Made by a program: the position numbers and the translations under genes
Shown: in pieces, positions 15,894-25,725 of the stretch
Numbering within the stretch: the first letter of the stretch is position 1
Layout of the letters: every line of letters starts with the position of its first letter
Notes under the pieces: model-generated
Database searches by the model: none
What the model was told of the DNA's origin: nothing
The model's input: only the letters and a program-made list of their open reading frames with translations
From: Variovorax sp. V93
Lineage (GTDB): Bacteria > Pseudomonadota > Gammaproteobacteria > Burkholderiales > Burkholderiaceae_C
Reading direction: 5' to 3'
Assembly (NCBI RefSeq): GCF_041154485.1
Contig: NZ_AP028669.1
Span: forward strand, 5,001,001 to 5,065,000
DNA: 64,000 bases

Positions 15894-16400
15894 TCAGCCG
15901 CGGGCCTGGGCCAGCAGCGTCTCGGCATTGCTGACCTCGAACTTGCCCGGCGCCTCGACGTTCAGCGTGGCCACCTTGCCGTCCTTCACGAGCATCGAAT
16001 AGCGGTTGCTGCGCAGGCCCATGCCGCGGCCGGTCAGGTCGAGCGTGAGGCCGGTGGCCTTGGCGAAATCGGCGCTGCCGTCGGCCAGCATGCGCACCTT
16101 GGTGCCGGTCTTCTGGTCGCGCGCCCAGGCGCCCATCACGAAGGCGTCGTTCACGCTCACGCACCAGATCTCGTCCACGCCAGCGGCCTTGAAGTCGTCG
16201 TAGTGCTGCACATAGCCGGGCACATGCTTGGCCGAGCAGGTGGGCGTGAAGGCGCCCGGCAGCGCGAACAGCGCAATGGTCTTGCCGGCCGTGGCCTTGC
16301 CCACGTTCACCGGGTTCGGTCCGATGCTGCAGCCTTCGCCTTCGACCTCGGAATATTCCTGCAGGGTGGCCGAAGGAAGGGTGTCGCCGACTTTGATCAT
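15894..16400 (-). CDS. Peroxiredoxin, Prx5 type
   Basis: Thiol peroxidase of the Prx5/AhpE-like branch, 168 residues. The peroxidatic cysteine is Cys55 in ALPGAFTPTCSAKHVPGY, the diagnostic Prx5 motif. VSVNDAFVMGAWARDQ and GLRSNRYSMLVKDGKV are further family signatures. It reduces peroxides using glutathione or glutaredoxin in relatives. It is convergent with the acetyltransferase gene (12 bases between stops) and lies directly downstream of the rpsQ terminator, where a spc operon might have been expected. Confidence 0.92.
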   Translation of the reverse strand: MIKVGDTLPSATLQEYSEVEGEGCSIGPNPVNVGKATAGKTIALFALPGAFTPTCSAKHVPGYVQHYDDFKAAGVDEIWCVSVNDAFVMGAWARDQKTGTKVRMLADGSADFAKATGLTLDLTGRGMGLRSNRYSMLVKDGKVATLNVEAPGKFEVSNAETLLAQARG

Positions 16401-16412
16401 CTGAGTGCTCCT

Positions 16413-16446
16413 GAAAAAGAAAAACGGCCCACATTGTGGGCCGTTT
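16413..16446 (-). terminator. Intrinsic terminator after rpsQ
   Basis: On the minus strand AAACGGCCCACA pairs perfectly with TGTGGGCCGTTT, followed by a T-rich tract (TTTTTCTTTTTC). It ends the rplC-rpsQ transcription unit 50 bases past rpsQ and just before the peroxiredoxin start. Confidence 0.9.
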
Positions 16447-16496
16447 CCGGATGGGTTGCCTTCGAGAGGCTTCCCGAGAGGTCGATCAGCCGGTGA

Positions 16497-16772
16497 TCAG
16501 ACCAGCACGGCCTTCTCGACCAGGCGGGTCACGACCCAGTTCTTGGTCTTCGAGATCGGACGGCTTTCCGTGATCTCGATGGTGTCGCCCAGCTTGTACT
16601 CGCCCTTTTCGTCATGAGCGTGGTACTTGCTCGTCTTGGCCACGATCTTGCCGTAGAGCTCGTGCTTCACACGGCGCTCGACCAGCACGGTCACGGTCTT
16701 GGCACGCTTGTCGCTGACCACCTTGCCGATCAAGGTGCGCTTGAGGGATTTTTTAGCTTCCGTCATGTTCAC
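16497..16772 (-). CDS. rpsQ: 30S ribosomal protein S17
   Basis: Primary 16S rRNA-binding protein of the small subunit, 91 residues. Recognisable by [20 protein letters not shown] and the conserved [17 protein letters not shown]. It is the last gene of the S10-type operon here and is followed by a terminator rather than by rplN; it starts 3 bases after the rpmC stop. Confidence 0.97.
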   Translation of the reverse strand: MNMTEAKKSLKRTLIGKVVSDKRAKTVTVLVERRVKHELYGKIVAKTSKYHAHDEKGEYKLGDTIEITESRPISKTKNWVVTRLVEKAVLV

Positions 16773-16775
16773 TCC

Positions 16776-17027
16776 TTACTTGGCGGCTTGGGTTTCTTGC
16801 TGCTTCTGAGCAAGAATGGTCTTGGCGCGCGCGATGTCGCGGCGCGTCACGCGCAGCGTCGAGGTGTTCGACAGCTGTTGCGTGGCTTTCTGCATGCGCA
16901 GGCCGAAATGGGCCTTCTGCAGGTCCTTGATCTCGGCTTGCAGGCCTGCGACGTCCTTCGTGCGCAGGGTTGCAGCCTTGGTCACCTTGGCCGGAGCCGC
17001 GGTTTCTTTTTTCTTACGTGTTGCCAT
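16776..17027 (-). CDS. rpmC: 50S ribosomal protein L29
   Basis: Large-subunit protein near the peptide exit tunnel, 83 residues. The L29 core is [20 protein letters not shown] to the end, with [14 protein letters not shown] [13 protein letters not shown]. Compared with the usual 63-70 residues it has an N-terminal extension of about 20 residues rich in lysine and alanine ([19 protein letters not shown]). ATG 17027 has GGAGAA close upstream. Confidence 0.95.
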   Translation of the reverse strand: MATRKKKETAAPAKVTKAATLRTKDVAGLQAEIKDLQKAHFGLRMQKATQQLSNTSTLRVTRRDIARAKTILAQKQQETQAAK

Positions 17028-17040
17028 GGATGTTCTCCTC

Positions 17041-17457
17041 TCAGGCGCCGAGCTGGCGAGCGACGAAGGTCGTACGCAGCGGAAGCTTGGCGGCGGCCAG
17101 GCGGAACGCTTCGCGGGCGAGTTCTTCGGGCACGCCGACGATCTCGAACACGATCTTGCCAGGCTGGATTTCAGCGACGTAGTACTCGGGGTTGCCCTTA
17201 CCGTTACCCATCCGCACTTCGGCGGGCTTGGTAGAGATCGGCTTGTCCGGGAACACGCGGATCCAGATACGGCCACCACGCTTCACGTGACGCGAAATCG
17301 CGCGGCGAGCGGCTTCGATCTGGCGCGCCGTGAGGCGGCCGCGGTCGGTGCATTTGAGACCGAAGTCACCGAAGGCAACCGAGTTGCCCCGGGTTGCGAC
17401 GCCGGTGTTGCGGCCCTTTTGTTCCTTGCGGAACTTTCTGCGTGCAGGTTGCAGCAT
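17041..17457 (-). CDS. rplP: 50S ribosomal protein L16
   Basis: 138 residues, the normal length. Identified by [37 protein letters not shown] and the conserved [15 protein letters not shown] stretch. It lies near the A site of the large subunit. Thirteen bases separate it from rpmC. Confidence 0.98.
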
Positions 17458-17485
17458 TTTTAATACTCCGTAGTTCTAAGACCGA

Positions 17486-18412
17486 TCACTCGGTCTTGGC
17501 ACCGTCAGCTGCTGCAGCTGGCGCGGCTTTGCGGACGCGCTTAACGGCGGGTTTCGAGTCTGCACCCGGAGCAGCGGGGGCTGCGCCAGTGGCTTCTGCG
17601 GGCTTGTCGCTGCCGTCGGCCGGGGCGGTGTTGCCACCGATCGGGCCACGGGCACCGGCGCGCGGGCCGGGACCACGGCGGTCCGAACCCGGACGGTCGC
17701 CACCCGGGCGGCCATCGCGGCGCGGACCACGCGGACGACGCTCGTCGTCCGGACGCGGCGTCTCGACGGCCGGCAGGTCGTTGCGGCCCAGCGTGTCGCC
17801 CTTGTAGACCCAGACCTTGACGCCAATGACGCCGTAGGTGGTCTTGGCTTCCGAGGTGCCGTAGTCGATGTCGGCGCGCAGCGTGTGGAGGGGCACGCGG
17901 CCTTCGCGATACCACTCGGTACGGGCAATTTCGATGCCGTTCAGGCGGCCAGCCGACATGATCTTGATGCCCTGGGCACCCAGACGCATGGCGTTCTGCA
18001 TGGCGCGCTTCATGGCGCGGCGGAACATGATCCGCTTTTCGAGCTGCTGCGTGATGCTGTCGGCGATCAGCTGGGCATCGATTTCGGGCTTGCGCACTTC
18101 TTCGATGTTCACTGCCACCGGCACGCCGAGCTGCTTGCCCAGTTCGCGCTTGAGGTTCTCGATGTCTTCGCCCTTCTTGCCGATCACGACGCCCGGACGA
18201 GCCGAGTAGATCGTGATGCGCGCGTTCTTGGCGGGACGCTCGATCATGACGCGCGACACCGAAGCGTTCTTCAGCTTCTTCTTGAGGTATTCGCGGACCT
18301 TGATGTCTTCGGCCAGCATGCCCGCGAAATCGCGGTCGCTTGCGTACCAGCGGCTGGACCAGTTACGGGTAACCGCAAGGCGGAAGCCGGTCGGATGGAT
18401 TTTCTGTCCCAT
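17486..18412 (-). CDS. rpsC: 30S ribosomal protein S3 with long C-terminal extension
   Basis: Head protein of the small subunit, part of the mRNA entry helicase. The core starts [12 protein letters not shown] and contains the KH domain ([20 protein letters not shown]) and [13 protein letters not shown]. At 308 residues it is about 75-95 longer than the usual 210-235. The extra part, from around residue 215, is rich in Arg, Gly, Pro and Asp ([18 protein letters not shown]) and then Ala and Pro, ending AKTE. A longer upstream frame to 18460 is ignored because MGQKIHP is the invariant N terminus. Confidence 0.97.
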   Translation of the reverse strand: MGQKIHPTGFRLAVTRNWSSRWYASDRDFAGMLAEDIKVREYLKKKLKNASVSRVMIERPAKNARITIYSARPGVVIGKKGEDIENLKRELGKQLGVPVAVNIEEVRKPEIDAQLIADSITQQLEKRIMFRRAMKRAMQNAMRLGAQGIKIMSAGRLNGIEIARTEWYREGRVPLHTLRADIDYGTSEAKTTYGVIGVKVWVYKGDTLGRNDLPAVETPRPDDERRPRGPRRDGRPGGDRPGSDRRGPGPRAGARGPIGGNTAPADGSDKPAEATGAAPAAPGADSKPAVKRVRKAAPAAAADGAKTE

Positions 18413-18429
18413 ATTTCTTCCAGGCGTTC

Positions 18430-18762
18430 TTAGTTGCCAACCGTCACGTACACATGGCACGTGGGCTTGCTGATGCGGTTACCGCGACCCTTGGCTCGCG
18501 CGGTGAAGCGCTTGAGCGTTGCGCCCTGTTCGACGTAGATGGTCTTGACCTTCAGTTCGTCGATATCGGCGCCATCGTTGTGCTCGGCGTTGGCAATTGC
18601 CGACTCGAGCACCTTCTTGATGATCACAGCGGCCTTCTTCTGCGTGAATTGCAGAACGTTGAGCGCTTGATCAACCTTCTTGCCGCGGATCAGGTCAGCG
18701 ACCAGACGGCCCTTGTCGACCGAGAGGCGGACACCGCGGAGGACTGCACGTGTTTCAGACAT
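18430..18762 (-). CDS. rplV: 50S ribosomal protein L22
   Basis: 110 residues. Signatures: [38 protein letters not shown] and [20 protein letters not shown]. Its beta hairpin lines the peptide exit tunnel, the site of macrolide contact. Nine bases separate it from rpsS upstream and 17 from rpsC downstream. Confidence 0.98.
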   Translation of the reverse strand: MSETRAVLRGVRLSVDKGRLVADLIRGKKVDQALNVLQFTQKKAAVIIKKVLESAIANAEHNDGADIDELKVKTIYVEQGATLKRFTARAKGRGNRISKPTCHVYVTVGN

Positions 18763-18771
18763 GGTCGTTCC

Positions 18772-19050
18772 TTACTTCTTCTGGACTTTCTTGTCCGCGG
18801 GGTGCCCCTTGAACGTGCGCGTGAGCGCAAATTCGCCGAGCTTGTGGCCGACCATCTGGTCGGTGATGTAGACAGGCACGTGCTGCTTGCCGTTGTGCAC
18901 GGCAATGGTCAGGCCGATGAACTCGGGCAGAACCATCGAGCGGCGCGACCAGGTCTTGATCGGCTTCTTGTCCTTCGTCGTCACGGCCTTGTCGGCCTTG
19001 GCCACGAGGTGATGGTCAACAAACGGACCCTTTTTGAGAGAGCGAGTCAT
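18772..19050 (-). CDS. rpsS: 30S ribosomal protein S19
   Basis: 92 residues, the normal length. Begins [15 protein letters not shown] and contains [16 protein letters not shown] and [17 protein letters not shown], all conserved. Head protein of the small subunit; in the operon between rplB and rplV. Confidence 0.98.
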   Translation of the reverse strand: MTRSLKKGPFVDHHLVAKADKAVTTKDKKPIKTWSRRSMVLPEFIGLTIAVHNGKQHVPVYITDQMVGHKLGEFALTRTFKGHPADKKVQKK

Positions 19051-19060
19051 TTGCTATCCC

Positions 19061-19885
19061 TTACTTCTTGCGGCGCGACACGATGAAGACCTGCGTGCGC
19101 TTGTTGTTACGGGTACGGTAGCCCTTGGTCAGGTTGCCCCACGGGTCGACAGGATGGCGGCCTTCGCCGGTCTTGCCTTCGCCACCACCGTGCGGGTGGT
19201 CGACCGGGTTCATCACCACGCCGCGAACGGTCGGGCGAATACCCATGTGGCGCTTTACACCGGCCTTGCCGAGTTGGCGCAGGCTGTGCTCTTCGTTAGC
19301 GACTTCACCGATGGTGGCGCGGCATTCGATGTGGATGCGGCGCACCTCACCCGAACGCATGCGGACCTGGGCGTAGACGCCTTCGCGAGCCAGCAGCGTG
19401 GCCGACGTGCCGGCCGAACGCGCGATCTGCGCGCCCTTGCCGGGCTGCAGTTCGATGCAGTGGATCGTCGAGCCGACCGGAATGTTGCGGATCGGCAGCG
19501 TGTTGCCGGCGCGGATCGGGGCTTCCGAACCGCTCAGCAGCGTTGCACCAGCCTCAAGACCGCGCGGGGCGATGATGTAGCGGCGCTCGCCGTCGGCGTA
19601 GCAGACCAGGGCGATGTGGGCGGTACGGTTCGGGTCGTACTCGATGCGTTCGACCTTGGCCGGGATGCCGTCCTTGTTGCGCACGAAGTCGACAACGCGG
19701 TAGTGGTGCTTGGCACCGCCGCCACGATGACGGATCGTGATGTGGCCGTTGTTGTTGCGGCCGGCCTTCTGGAACTGGGGTTCCAGCAGAGGCGCGTGAG
19801 GAGCACCCTTGAACAGGTGGTCCCGCGAGATCTTCACCGCGCCACGTTGGCCCGGCGAAGTGGGTTTCATCTTGATGACGGCCAT
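19061..19885 (-). CDS. rplB: 50S ribosomal protein L2
   Basis: 274 residues, close to the usual 273-276. Contains [19 protein letters not shown] near the start and the conserved [19 protein letters not shown], which includes the histidine important near the peptidyl transferase centre. Stop codon is ten bases before the rpsS start. Confidence 0.98.
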   Translation of the reverse strand: MAVIKMKPTSPGQRGAVKISRDHLFKGAPHAPLLEPQFQKAGRNNNGHITIRHRGGGAKHHYRVVDFVRNKDGIPAKVERIEYDPNRTAHIALVCYADGERRYIIAPRGLEAGATLLSGSEAPIRAGNTLPIRNIPVGSTIHCIELQPGKGAQIARSAGTSATLLAREGVYAQVRMRSGEVRRIHIECRATIGEVANEEHSLRQLGKAGVKRHMGIRPTVRGVVMNPVDHPHGGGEGKTGEGRHPVDPWGNLTKGYRTRNNKRTQVFIVSRRKK

Positions 19886-19887
19886 GA

Positions 19888-20223
19888 TTAAGCGCCTTCC
19901 CCGACGAGGTTGAGCTCTTGACCGGGCTTCAGCGTCACATAGGCCTTGCGAACGTTGTCGCGGCGGCCGATGGACTTGCCAAAGCGCTTGGTCTTGCCCT
20001 TGGTGTTGAGCACCGACACGCCCTGGACTTCGACCTTGAACATCAGTTCGACAGCGGCCTTGATCTCGGGCTTGGTGGCGTCTTGCAGCACCTTGAAAGT
20101 GACAGCGTTCGACTTCTCGCCGACCATCGTGGCCTTTTCGGACACGATCGGGGCGACCAGCACCGCCATCAGGCGGCCTTCTTCGAACGTACGTTCAGCG
20201 GCGGTAGGGTTCACGCGGCTCAT
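19888..20223 (-). CDS. rplW: 50S ribosomal protein L23
   Basis: 111 residues. The conserved part is [19 protein letters not shown] and [19 protein letters not shown]23 is the docking site for trigger factor and SRP at the tunnel exit. The start overlaps the rplD stop as ATGA, giving an N terminus ([18 protein letters not shown]) about 18 residues longer than the internal Met; an internal start at MAVLVAPI is possible. Confidence 0.96.
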
Positions 20224-20840
20224 GCGAACATCTCCTTGAGCTTGTCGACGGCACCCTTGGTGACCAGCACCTTCTTGTAGTGGACCAGCGACACCGGATC
20301 GGCGTAGCGGGGTTCGACCACGAGAATGTTGACCAGATTGCGCGAGGCAAGGTACAGGTTTTCGTCGACTTCTTCGGCGATCACGAGCACGGACTCGAGA
20401 TTCATCGCCTTGAAACGGGCTGCCAGCGGCTTCGTCTTGGGCGAATCCACGGTCAGCGAATCCACCACGGCCAGACGGCCTTCGCGAGCGAGCTGCGAGA
20501 AGATGGCGGCCATGCCGGCGCGGTACATCTTCTTGTTGATCTTCTGCGAGAAGTTTTCGTCAGGCATGTTCGGGAAGATCCGGCCACCCCCGCGCCACAG
20601 CGGCGAGGACGTCATACCGGCACGGGCGCGGCCCGTTCCCTTTTGCTTGAAAGGCTTCTTGGTCGAGTGCTTGACCTGCTCGCGGTCCTTCTGGGCGCGC
20701 GTGCCTTGGCGGGCGTTGGCCTGGAACGCAACGACGATCTGGTGGACCAGGTCTTCGTTGTAGTCACGGCCGAACACGGTCTCGGGGGCGTCGTACTTCG
20801 ACGCGGCCTGGCCCTGTTCGTTCAGGAGTTCGAGTTGCAT
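20220..20840 (-). CDS. rplD: 50S ribosomal protein L4
   Basis: 206 residues. Contains [20 protein letters not shown] (the tunnel-lining loop) and [18 protein letters not shown]. In enterobacteria L4 also represses its own operon through the S10 leader; whether that applies here is unknown, since rpsJ is separated from this unit. ATG overlaps the rplC stop by one base (TAATG), and its stop overlaps rplW. Confidence 0.97.
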
Positions 20841-21520
20841 TACTTCGCTCCTTCAGCCGCTTGCGGCTTGGCCTTGATGGCGGGACGCACGGTGACGAAG
20901 CCACCCTTCGAACCCGGGATCGCGCCCTTGATGAGCAACAGTTGACGCGCTTCGTCGATGCGGAAGACATCGAGGTTCTGCGTGGTCTTGGTGACGTCGC
21001 CGAGGTGGCCCGTCATGCGCTTGCCGGGGAACACGCGACCGGGGTCTTGTGCCATGCCGATCGAGCCGGGAACGTTGTGCGAACGGCTGTTGCCGTGCGA
21101 CGCGCGTTGCGAGCTCATGTTGTGGCGCTTGATGGTGCCGGCGTAGCCCTTGCCGATCGAAGTGCCTTGCACGTCGACCTTCTGGCCCACCGAGAACACG
21201 CTGCTCGCGGCGATCACGGCGCCCGGCTTGTGCTGGCCAGCGGTATCGGCGGTCACGCGGAATTCGCGGATGATTTCACCAGCTTCGACACCCGCCTTGG
21301 CGAGGTGGCCGGCTTGCGGCTTGGTCACGCGCGATGCCTTGCGCGAACCGAACGTCACTTGCAGTGCGACGTAGCCGTCGGTCTCTTGCGACTTGATCTG
21401 GGTCACACGGTTGTTGGACACATCCACCACCGTGACAGGAACTGCGTCCCCGTCATCGGTGAAGAGACGCATCATCCCCACCTTGCGGCCCAGCAACCCG
21501 AGGGAGTTGCTCAGACTCAT
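20840..21520 (-). CDS. rplC: 50S ribosomal protein L3
   Basis: 226 residues. Begins [20 protein letters not shown] and contains [20 protein letters not shown], including the glutamine region methylated by PrmB in E. coli, and [14 protein letters not shown]. It is the first gene of this transcription unit, about 140 bases after a near-consensus promoter (21669-21698), rather than following rpsJ directly. Confidence 0.98.
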
Positions 21521-21668
21521 TTGTTTTCTCCAAAAATGGAAGCTTCCTTCGCCGCTGCCACTTCAATTGGCGACAGCGTTTGCCGGGTTTCCCCGAACAG
21601 CGGAAGAAGGTTGATAAATCTCGGCTCTCACGGCGCCCAAATGGACGCACGAAGGGCAGAGCCAGCGA

Positions 21669-21698
21669 TTATAGCCCGCGAGGCGGGCGCAGTGCAAG
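21669..21698 (-). promoter_or_regulatory. Sigma-70 promoter for the rplC-rpsQ operon
   Basis: On the minus strand the -35 box is TTGCAC (21693-21698), the spacer is 18 bases, and the -10 box is a perfect TATAAT (21669-21674). The spacer contains a GCCCGC-GAG-GCGGGC dyad, and the -35 box overlaps a GCAGTGCA-AGC-TGCACTGC dyad (21690-21708). Transcription would start near 21662, leaving a 5' leader of about 140 bases before rplC. Confidence 0.88.
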
Positions 21699-21755
21699 CT
21701 GCACTGCGAAGCGGCCCGAAGGGCGCCCCGCCCCCTGGTTTTACAGGCTTCCGGC

Positions 21756-22292
21756 CTATTTGACAGGCATCGTGATGATGCTGTCGCCACCTGGCGTGGT
21801 CTTCATTTCGCCGCTGGACTTCAGGGTTGGCGCCGCCGTGCCGGTCTGGATGGGGACCGAAACCACGCTCGAGGCGCCGCCCTGCTTGATGAACACATTG
21901 AGGTAGGCCAGCCCCTCGGTCTCGCTCACCACGAGGACGGTGGCCGTGGTCCGCTTGCCGGCCGGCAGCACGAGGGTGCTGCTTCCCTGAAGGGCCAGCC
22001 CCTTGTCGGCGCTCAGGCGGACCGTGGCACCCTCGGCCTCCGTCACGCCCTCGAATTGCAGCATCACAGGCGTGGCCTGGCCCAGTTTCGGTGCGCCATC
22101 GAGCCGATATTCGAGCTTGACGCCGGCGCCGCCGGGCTTTTGCGGCGCCGCGGTCATCGGGGCGGCATGGCGTGGCGACGCCGGATGCCCGGCGTTGCGC
22201 GACGCAGGCTCGCCGTCGGCCGCGGCCGGCGCCGACAGCGTTGCCAGTGCGAGGCACGCGAGGGCCATCATCGAATTCGATCGGATGTTCAT
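21756..22292 (-). CDS. Exported protein of unknown function
   Basis: 178 residues with a signal peptide (MALACLALATLSAPAAADG). The mature part looks like an all-beta domain: VKLEYRLDGAPKLGQATPVM, LQGSSTLVLPAGKRTTATVL and LNVFIKQGGASSVVSVPIQ, suggestive of an immunoglobulin-like or transport-associated fold, but I cannot name the family. It follows the metallopeptidase by 14 bases, so the two are probably co-transcribed and may act together outside the cytoplasm. The pair sits inside what is usually a continuous ribosomal operon. ATG 22292 is chosen as the start of the signal peptide. Confidence 0.72.
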   Translation of the reverse strand: MNIRSNSMMALACLALATLSAPAAADGEPASRNAGHPASPRHAAPMTAAPQKPGGAGVKLEYRLDGAPKLGQATPVMLQFEGVTEAEGATVRLSADKGLALQGSSTLVLPAGKRTTATVLVVSETEGLAYLNVFIKQGGASSVVSVPIQTGTAAPTLKSSGEMKTTPGGDSIITMPVK

Positions 22293-22306
22293 GGCGGCCT
22301 TTCTTG

Positions 22307-23908
22307 CTACTGAATGGAGACGTTGAAGCATGCGTCGAGACTGCTGAGGTCCGTCACTGCCAGAACGTACTCGCCAGCCGACAGGCTGACCGTATTGCCG
22401 GTGCGGGCAATCAGGCCGCCCCTGAAGATGTCGAAATCGGGATTGGATCCCGACGGACCGCCATTCACGACGATCTGGTAGCTGCGGTTGGCAGGCGCAA
22501 TGAAACGAACATAGGAGAAGTTGCCGAGCTTGTTGCCCGTGCCGGCGTCGTTGGAAACGCAGGCCTGGGTCACCCCGCCGCCCACGGTCGCCGCCTTGTA
22601 CATCGGGATTGTGACCGGATACCCGCCGTCGTTCGTTTCGGCACCGCCGAACGGATCATTGTCCGTCGCGTTGATGCTCTGCCCGGCGAGCAAGGTGGCC
22701 AGGGCCTGGGCGCTGCCCGGGGCGGTCGCGTTGAAGGCCGCCGAGAAAGGATGGATCGAGGTGACCGCCGCGCCGCTCCTGAACTGGAAGCCGGTCAGCG
22801 TGTCGTGGATCGGCTTGAAGCCGACCTGCTGGTTGAGGTTCCAGAAAATCGACTGGATCGAGGTCTCGCGGTACCAGCCCGGCTGAGTTGCCGCACCGGC
22901 GGAAAGGTCGATATTGATGCGCTCCTCAGCGGACGCCTGTTGCGCGCCGCCCGAATCGACATAGTTCCGGCGCCCGAGCGCAATGCCCGACCAGGCATTG
23001 CCCCAGCCTTCCGAGAACGCGAGCCGGCGATCGGTACGCTGGCTCTGGCTGTGGTCCCCGCCCATCGAGTCGTCGCGGCTGAAGGCGGACTGGTAGTAGT
23101 GCCCCCATTCATGGGCGATCACTGAAGTGTCGTATTCATCGGTGTCGACGTCTTCCTTGCCCAACACGTAGATTTCTCGGCCGTTGCTGCCTCTGTCGAC
23201 GAAGAAGGTGGTGCCGATCTGCCCCGCCGCCACACTGCCAGGGGAGGGCGCATTGTTGGGACTCCAGAACACGCGCAATGCCGGAAACGCCGTTGCAGGC
23301 GCAACCGACACCACTTTCTGCATCGCGGTGTAGACCGTATCGAGTACGGCGAACGGCGCCGCCACCCGGTCCCCGGTGTAGCTCGAGCCACCCCAGCCCG
23401 AAGGTGCGTGGAGGTCGCGCACCGAGGCGACCACGCCCGACGAGAAGGTGGGACTCTGCATGGTGTAGAGGCCGCCGGAGCGCGTGTTGTCGCGCACCGT
23501 CACATCCCAGCTTGCACCCGGGCCACTTCGAACCAGCTGGGCCTTGACCCGCACCGCGATCGCCGTGTTCGCGGGCACGGACACCGCATAGGCGCCGTTA
23601 TCGTCGGTGGTGGCCGTGGCCAGTTGCGCGGACGTTGCCGCATTGAGCACTTCCACACTGGCCCCTCGCACGGGCCTGGGGGCCGAACTGGCATAGACCA
23701 GGGTGCCGTTCGGATTCGGCACGGATTCATAGGTGGCCGTACCGCTCAGGGTCACCGGACCCGCCACCGGCAGCGGGAAGCCGGCCAGGCCGCCGCCACC
23801 TCCCCCACCTCCGCCACCGCCACCGCCACCGCCACCGCCACCGCAGCCGGCCAGCAGCGCCGCAGCAACACATACCGCGATCCATGCAGAAGAGTTCTTG
23901 TAGCTCAT
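22307..23908 (-). CDS. Putative secreted zinc metallopeptidase lipoprotein with polyglycine linker
   Basis: 533 residues. The signal sequence ends in lipobox LLAGC (Cys22), followed by 18 consecutive glycines (residues 23-40), a flexible linker from the outer membrane. A carboxypeptidase-regulatory-like beta domain (about 55-130; ATTDDNGAYAVSVPANTAI) precedes a catalytic domain with HEWGH at 266-270 and a candidate third ligand Glu300 in FSEGWGNAW, the gluzincin pattern. A C-terminal prepeptidase-like beta domain runs from about 440 (NRSYQIVVNG to YVLAVTDLSS). Substrate unknown. The Gly tract is encoded partly by five GGTGGC repeats and could vary by slippage without breaking the frame. Preceded on the same strand by the rpsJ terminator. 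Confidence 0.75.
   Translation of the reverse strand: MSYKNSSAWIAVCVAAALLAGCGGGGGGGGGGGGGGGGGGLAGFPLPVAGPVTLSGTATYESVPNPNGTLVYASSAPRPVRGASVEVLNAATSAQLATATTDDNGAYAVSVPANTAIAVRVKAQLVRSGPGASWDVTVRDNTRSGGLYTMQSPTFSSGVVASVRDLHAPSGWGGSSYTGDRVAAPFAVLDTVYTAMQKVVSVAPATAFPALRVFWSPNNAPSPGSVAAGQIGTTFFVDRGSNGREIYVLGKEDVDTDEYDTSVIAHEWGHYYQSAFSRDDSMGGDHSQSQRTDRRLAFSEGWGNAWSGIALGRRNYVDSGGAQQASAEERINIDLSAGAATQPGWYRETSIQSIFWNLNQQVGFKPIHDTLTGFQFRSGAAVTSIHPFSAAFNATAPGSAQALATLLAGQSINATDNDPFGGAETNDGGYPVTIPMYKAATVGGGVTQACVSNDAGTGNKLGNFSYVRFIAPANRSYQIVVNGGPSGSNPDFDIFRGGLIARTGNTVSLSAGEYVLAVTDLSSLDACFNVSIQ
23789..23842 (-). repeat. Gly18 coding tract including five tandem GGTGGC hexamers
   Basis: The tract encodes 18 glycines after the lipobox cysteine; 23813-23842 is five perfect copies of the 6-base unit. 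Gain or loss of units keeps the frame and would alter linker length only. Confidence 0.85.
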
Positions 23909-23994
23909 AGCGTGTACCGCCCTCGTTTCAGTCCCGGCCCCTGCTTGCCCTGAAGAATACCGGTGCGCGAGGATGCCATAGTTGGGAGACAAAT

Positions 23995-24028
23995 GAAAAA
24001 AGCCCGCTTGCATTTCTGCAAGCGGGCT
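23995..24028 (-). terminator. Strong intrinsic terminator after rpsJ
   Basis: On the minus strand a 12-base-pair stem (AGCCCGCTTGCA with TGCAAGCGGGCT, loop GAAA) is followed by six T residues. It lies 28 bases past the rpsJ stop and closes the rpsL-rpsG-fusA-tuf-rpsJ unit before the metallopeptidase gene. Confidence 0.93.
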
Positions 24029-24055
24029 TTTCAGGAAACGCAGCGCGAGGCCGGC

Positions 24056-24370
24056 TTACTGCAGCTTGATCTCGACGTCCACGCCGGCCGGCAGGTCGAG
24101 CTTCATCAGCGCGTCCACGGTCTTGTCGGTCGGGTCGACGATGTCCATCAGGCGCTGGTGCGTGCGGATCTCGAGCTGGTCGCGCGACGTCTTGTTGACG
24201 TGCGGCGAACGCAGGATGTCGAAACGCTTCATGCGGGTCGGCAGGGGCACGGGGCCCTTGACGATCGCGCCGGTGCGCTTGGCGGTATCAACGATTTCGG
24301 CTGCCGACTGGTCGATCAGCTTGTAGTCGAACGCCTTCAGGCGGATGCGGATTTTTTGCTTGGTGGCCAT
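24056..24370 (-). CDS. rpsJ: 30S ribosomal protein S10
   Basis: 104 residues, the usual length. Contains [40 protein letters not shown] and [20 protein letters not shown]. Head protein, and as NusE part of transcription antitermination complexes. Normally first in the S10 operon; here it is the last gene of the str unit, 21 bases after tuf, followed by a terminator. Confidence 0.98.
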   Translation of the reverse strand: MATKQKIRIRLKAFDYKLIDQSAAEIVDTAKRTGAIVKGPVPLPTRMKRFDILRSPHVNKTSRDQLEIRTHQRLMDIVDPTDKTVDALMKLDLPAGVDVEIKLQ

Positions 24371-24391
24371 GGTGATTCCTTTGCGTGCGGC

Positions 24392-25585
<1,194 letters not shown>

Positions 25586-25690
25586 TTTTCAATCCTTGAA
25601 AGAGCATTCCCGTGTATTGGTTTTATGTCTGCATCCGATTGCTGGGTCGCCTCGCACGGGAACGCGGCGGCACCGGATCGCAGACAACGA

Positions 25691-25711
25691 GGGCCGCGCA
25701 CTGCGCGGCCC
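25691..25711 (-). other. Intercistronic hairpin between fusA and tuf
   Basis: A perfect 9-base-pair stem (GGGCCGCGC / GCGCGGCCC) with a 3-base loop, 15 bases past the fusA stop. There is no T run, so RNA processing or stability is more likely than termination. Confidence 0.5.
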
Positions 25712-25725
25712 TGCATTCTTGAAAC

